From contig JAALGY010000023.1 in the NCBI GenBank assembly GCA_032358165.1, positions 3,224,001 to 3,288,000 of the forward strand: a DNA stretch of 64,000 bases, in the 5' to 3' direction. Below, piece by piece: positions 59,863-64,000 of the stretch. The notes under the pieces were generated by a model, which saw nothing but the letters and a program-made list of their open reading frames with translations, made no database searches and was not told the origin of the DNA. Numbering within the stretch: position 1 is the first letter of the stretch; each line of letters opens with the position of its first letter. The stretch comes from Diplosphaera chodatii (lineage: Eukaryota; Chlorophyta; Trebouxiophyceae; Prasiolales; Stichococcaceae). The translations under genes were made by a program, and so were the position numbers.

Positions 59863-62698
59863 TCAGCGTATGGGCACATGCCGTGTCTGAAGCTCGCACA
59901 GCAGCTGGATGGTGTCACCTACAGCGTGAGGCCACGCACTCAGCACTTGGAAGGAACGATTTTTATAGGAATAATAGGCTGCACATGAGCACAGCTCCGT
60001 GCCCTTGAAGAGGGGAAGGCATTAATACCACGAGTAAAGTAATCACAAGATGATCAAAAGTCTCAGATTGGAAGCGGGGGGCAGAAGCTCACCAAAGTAT
60101 GCATTCTCGCCCAGCTTGTACATTGCGGCTGTCATTCGTGCCAGATGCGGAGAATTCATGACCTAAACACCAGAAATAATGTGTGTATTGAACATCAGGT
60201 GTAAAAGAAGTCACGGGTCATGTGCTCGCCTGGGCATCAAGTATGGCCTGCCCCTGCACCTCCATTGAGATTGCAACTCTGAGGTGATGCCTGCGCACCT
60301 TGAACAGGCAGCAGACGGGGGCGGTGAAGGACAGGTGGCTGAAGTTGGCGAGGTGCTTTCCCTCCAGGGTGTAGCCGGCTGTCACCACGTCCTGCCCCTC
60401 GAAGAAGGCCGTCAGCGCCTCCAGGATCGGCAGCACGCGCGCATCCCCCGTCTCGCTGCATGGAAAGAAACAGAGCTCTGTGAAGGCTTGCTTTGCAAAG
60501 AACACGGCAGTGAACCCGGCAAAGCAGCACTGGTGCTGTTGAAGCCAACCACCAGCTTATGTCAGCTGGTTGCAGCCAGCTAGCATCTCCACTCTGAAAG
60601 CAGCACCAAGCCGATGCTGCTGTGATCTAGTTGACAAGAAACACTGCGGGGATCCTGGCTGGTGCGCTCACGAGTAGTACACGGCCAGGCGCCAGGGTAT
60701 ACGGCAGGAGTTGAAGTAGTAGTGCTTGTCCTCTGCGCGCTCCAAAATCTGCACAGGGTGCAATGTGAGATCTGGGTGCGTGGCATGATCGTCGACCCCC
60801 TGACAGCTGCAACATGTGCACCCTCAGGCCGCTGCTGATGTGGGGTGGCTCATGAAAGGGCTGCCCTGCAGTGCGATTCCACCATGAACATGCACCACGG
60901 CGCAAGCTCAGCAAATTCTGAGGACACCAGCTCTCCAGGGGATCAACCAGACTGTACCTGGCCGGGCACAGGCTCGTAGCGGCCGGCAACCTTGTTGTAG
61001 CTGACAAAGTCCGCCATGAGGCCTGTGGAGTGCTGTGCGTGCTGCGCCTCGATTGCCTGCAAGGTGGTAGCGACTACGCGGTGAGCCAGCAGAGGCAGGC
61101 AAGCTGTGCTCCCGATCAACTAGTCATCGGTGAGATATGGGATAGCTGACGCAGGGCCCAGAGCCCGCTCCAATCTTTCATGACGGCAAGCGCAAGCAGC
61201 TGCCCCGTAGTGCTTCGCCCCCAGAAGGCGCAGCCCTCCGGCCGTTCTGACGGTCCAGCCCTCCTGTCTGCCTGCCACCACTCTTTCCAGGAGGGCCACC
61301 TGCAGCGTGGCGTCGAAGCAGGCGGCCCAGGTCTTCACGTGGTCCTCGTCCTCCACGGCGAACAGCGCCAGGTGGGTGAGCATGAAGTCCGAGGGGCGGG
61401 CCACGGCCCGCAGCTCGTGCCCCGGCACGCACCAGTCCCCCAGCGTCAGCACCTGCATTTGCAGTTGCATTCGTGGGTCAGGGGGTCAGGGCGTTGTCAG
61501 ACTCCTTTCGCCATCTCTGGCCTGGGCGCAGCTACCATGTTCATGAAGTGCATGCATGGCCAGGCAGCCAGTAGCTGAGTGGTATCTGGCAGGGTGGGTG
61601 CAACAGCTACCCACCTTGGTGTCGGAGTTGTAGCAGGTCGCCAGCAGCGCGCCGCACACCTTGACGCCCTCCTCCTGGTACTTGGGCTCGTCCCACGCCT
61701 GCAATGCGATTTGCGAGGTCTGGGGTCAATGGACAGCAGCAAGCATGACAACGCATGGTGAGTGTCCTGGCCTTCCATGAAGATTTTGCATTGTAATGCC
61801 CGGGTGTGCGGTGCAGAGTTGGTGCACGACTGCACATCTTGCTGATCTCCTGGCGGCATCAGTGGTGGTGATCAGGAGGTATGGTTGGCACCTTGGCAGC
61901 CAGCAGCAGCGCGAAGGCGATGTCCATATCGCCATCGGTCGCGGTGTTCAGCGTTCCCACGTTGGCCTGGATCTGCATGCGCCAGCACATACAATATGGC
62001 AGTTGGATTTCATTCGCATGTTGTTACCCTTGTGACGCTGTTGCTGTGGCAGCTGGCCTCGCCCTGACACATGACAGCTGGTGCAGCATGCACCCTGGTG
62101 GGTACAAGCAATCAGTCGAGAAAGTTCTAGAATGTACTGGAAGACGAAGCGGCTGATCACCTCGCCATCACCGCCGCGCAGCAGCTGCCAGTACATGAGC
62201 CCCCCCGGCGTCAGGAAGCGGCGCCAGAAGCGCAGGAAGCCGTCAAAGTCGCCGCGCTCCCGCTGCAGCACGCTGATCAGCAGCCCATACCCGGTCGCCT
62301 GCATGACAGACAGACAGTGCCTGAGCTGCACCCAGCTTGCACATTACTTGGCAAAGAATCGCTGACCGTGGCTCACACCCAACATACTGCAGTAACATGA
62401 TGCAGACCACGTTACAAAGGAGGCGATCATGAGTAGCCTTGGGAGCGGATGCAGTGCCGAGGGAGCGCACCTCAGATACCGTCACAGCATTGTGCGGCGT
62501 CTCGTGGTGCTTGCCGTTGTAGGCCACGTACAGGCCGCCCCTGTATTCGCGGACGTACTTGGAGCGCCAGCGCAGGTAGCTGATGACGCCGTCCACGGCT
62601 GGCAGATGCCGCTTTGCCTTGCTGCGCTTGGGTGAAGGTGGCGGCGTCACACGGGTGCGTGCACCGTCCGGCAGCCGCCCGTTGGACACCTCCGTCAT
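59863..62698 (-). CDS. Glycoside hydrolase family 8 enzyme (endoglucanase/chitosanase-like)
   Basis: Exons on the minus strand: 62698(or earlier)-62471, 62298-62161, 61972-61892, 61698-61615, 61452-61279, 61056-60958, 60748-60672, 60455-60230, 60162-60093 and 59918-59863. All junctions are in phase. Domain order: WRSKYVREYRGGLYVAY, then TVSE joined to ATGYGLLISVL (the family SEGxGYG block, with the general-acid Glu kept). ATDGDMDIAFALLLAAK joined to AW matches the GH8 signature pattern completely. ARPSDFMLTHLALF, STGLMADFVSYN and YYFNSCRIPWRLAVYYS follow. These last blocks resemble the chitosanase/oligoxylanase-like branch more than cellulose-synthase-operon GH8. The substrate is not predictable. 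The ATG at 62698 is preceded by an open Ala/Ser-rich frame, so an upstream exon is possible; no signal peptide was seen. The intron after QAILDAQ starts GC rather than GT. Confidence 0.85.
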
Positions 62699-63844
62699 GA
62701 TGACACTGGTGGCTGCGGCTGCGGCCGAGGCGGCGCTCTTGTTGCTGTTGCGGCCTGAGCATCTGGCAGCATCGGGTCAGGACAGCGGACGAGGGACGAG
62801 TTGGATATCTGACATCGCTGATAGGCAGCGCAACTGCGTGCACGGCATGCAAGCACGGTCACACTCACGTCTGGGTGCCATCGAGCTTTGTCGGGTGGCC
62901 CTGCAAGCGTGCCTCTCGGAAGACGGACGCCTCCAGCGCGGGACGGGCACACCCGCTGCCGAAGCCCCTATGTGGGGTGCCGCGAGCTGCCCAATGTCTG
63001 GTACCTCAGACGCATCTCATATCAAGCTGCTTCAGTTCCTGCTGCAGCCAGCGTGCCACCCAGACTGCACAACAAAGTATCCTCGCAACAGCGCTATCTG
63101 TTGGAGGTAAACGCGTCGACACCGCGGCCAGTACTCTCAGTGTTCTTTGAATGTAGTTATGAGATGTCCGCGTCAACGCAAGTCACAGTCTGAGGCTCTG
63201 AGCGTTGCGCAGCCTGCAATACTTGGTGCACGCTCCTCGTGTCCTCGACCCCAGTGACCTTTTTGCCCGGTCAGCATGATGTGGCACAATTGCAAAGCGC
63301 AAATGTCCGAACGGACGCCCTTCAAGCGCATGGTGATGGCATGCAACACACGTGCCGTGTACAGGGAGGCTCTTGGTGGCAAGTCAACCAACTGGCGGCT
63401 AGGACACCACTTACACCACTCGCTGGTCAGGACTAAATGTCGTGAACGTGGCTCAAGCAGTGATCGTCGCAATCAGTAGCACTGCAACCACCTACGCGCC
63501 TGCCTCTGCACTCAATCTTCTGGTGCTTGGACAATCGGGGTGTATAAGTGGTGGCATTGGCAGCTGACGAAGGTGCATCAGCGCCGCCCCCGCCTCGACA
63601 CCTCGAATTACAGTGACCAGTCGGCGCAGCATTACAGCTGATCGGCAACCTGGCCGCTTTGGGGCGGCGGTAATGGCCTGTGCGCTGCAATCATCCTGCT
63701 CTGCCGCCTGTCTACTGGCGCAGCATGCGCACTCGCACGTGGCTCAGGAGGTGACCAAGTTGCTGCTTCCCACAGTACCCTTCACAGACCGTGCCTTCAA
63801 GCGATCGCTGGTTGACTTGGTGTAGCAGGATCAGTTGCGTGGAC
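62699..63844. other. Region upstream of GH8 and of the right-edge gene
   Basis: About 1.15 kb that should contain the GH8 5' end (minus) and the 5' part of the gene at the right edge (plus). A plus-strand frame at about 63680-63828 (MACALQSSCSAACLLAQHAH, later LLPTVPFTDRAFKRS) has coding-like composition and may be an upstream exon of that gene. I could not find a good donor for it. Confidence 0.3.
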
Positions 63845-64000
63845 ATGCTGTTGTCGACACATATCCATCATCACACTTGGAGCAGGCTGGACTGTCTGCT
63901 CACGAGCCTCATGGCAATGGCGGAGGCGCTGCTGGATGCCGCCGTGACGCGCTTCGGCCGTGTGTACATTGGAGCAGCCGCCATTCTGACCTCGCTGGTG
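63845..64000 (+). CDS. 5' part of an unidentified gene, cut by the window edge
   Basis: The open frame from the ATG at 63845 (or ATG 63911) reads MAMAEALLDAAVTRFGRVYI then GAAAILTSLV up to the last base. The end is hydrophobic and could begin a membrane helix. Nothing identifies a family. An alternative is that this is an internal exon preceded by the frame at 63680-63828. Confidence 0.35.
   Translation, partial: MLLSTHIHHHTWSRLDCLLTSLMAMAEALLDAAVTRFGRVYIGAAAILTSLV

Overview
The window reads as nuclear DNA of a green alga, probably a chlorophyte. Genes are split into many short exons with GT..AG introns, and TGTAA, the polyadenylation signal typical of green algae, follows several stop codons. 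Several proteins are of plant type: an IQM calmodulin-binding protein, a PP2A catalytic subunit with plant-like length, and a plastid-type DnaJ-zinc-finger membrane protein. CAG/GCTG-rich low-complexity coding is common. Almost no gene is a single long ORF, so the models below were assembled by hand from exon phase, splice sites and family motifs. Six models (NAC-beta, eIF4A3, PP2Ac, the Golgi glycosyltransferase, the DnaJ-like protein and most of the GH8 enzyme) close in frame across all listed exons.

Left part (1-22 kb): a minus-strand tandem array of related PARP-type ADP-ribosyltransferase genes. There is a partial copy D at 1-1146, copy A near 2.3-6.1 kb, copy B at 6.7-10.5 kb and copy C at 16.6-21.6 kb. 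One unrelated gene of unknown function lies between B and C at 11.7-15.6 kb. In A, B and C the catalytic domain is split by a coiled-coil block of roughly 150-200 residues. In C, a complete FHA domain also sits in a position where B has only an intron. B, C and D begin with a SUMO-interacting-motif-like stretch.

Middle part (22-47 kb): a mitochondrial PPR-like protein (minus) is divergent from NAC-beta/BTF3 (plus). Next come RNase H2 subunit B with a C-terminal PIP box (minus), a plastid-type DnaJ-zinc-finger membrane protein (plus), a Gly/Pro/Ala-rich disordered protein (minus), a Gln-rich disordered protein (plus) and a 14-exon type II membrane glycosyltransferase (plus).

Right part (47-64 kb): an IQM gene (minus) has a 660-bp inverted-repeat transposable element just upstream of it. 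PP2Ac (minus) and eIF4A3 (plus) form a divergent housekeeping pair. An intron-rich GH8 glycoside hydrolase follows (minus), and the start of an unidentified plus-strand gene is cut by the window edge. The genes do not form a pathway. The coherent unit is the PARP array, whose SIM, FHA and ADP-ribosyltransferase parts suggest, by inference, a nuclear phospho/SUMO-linked signalling role.
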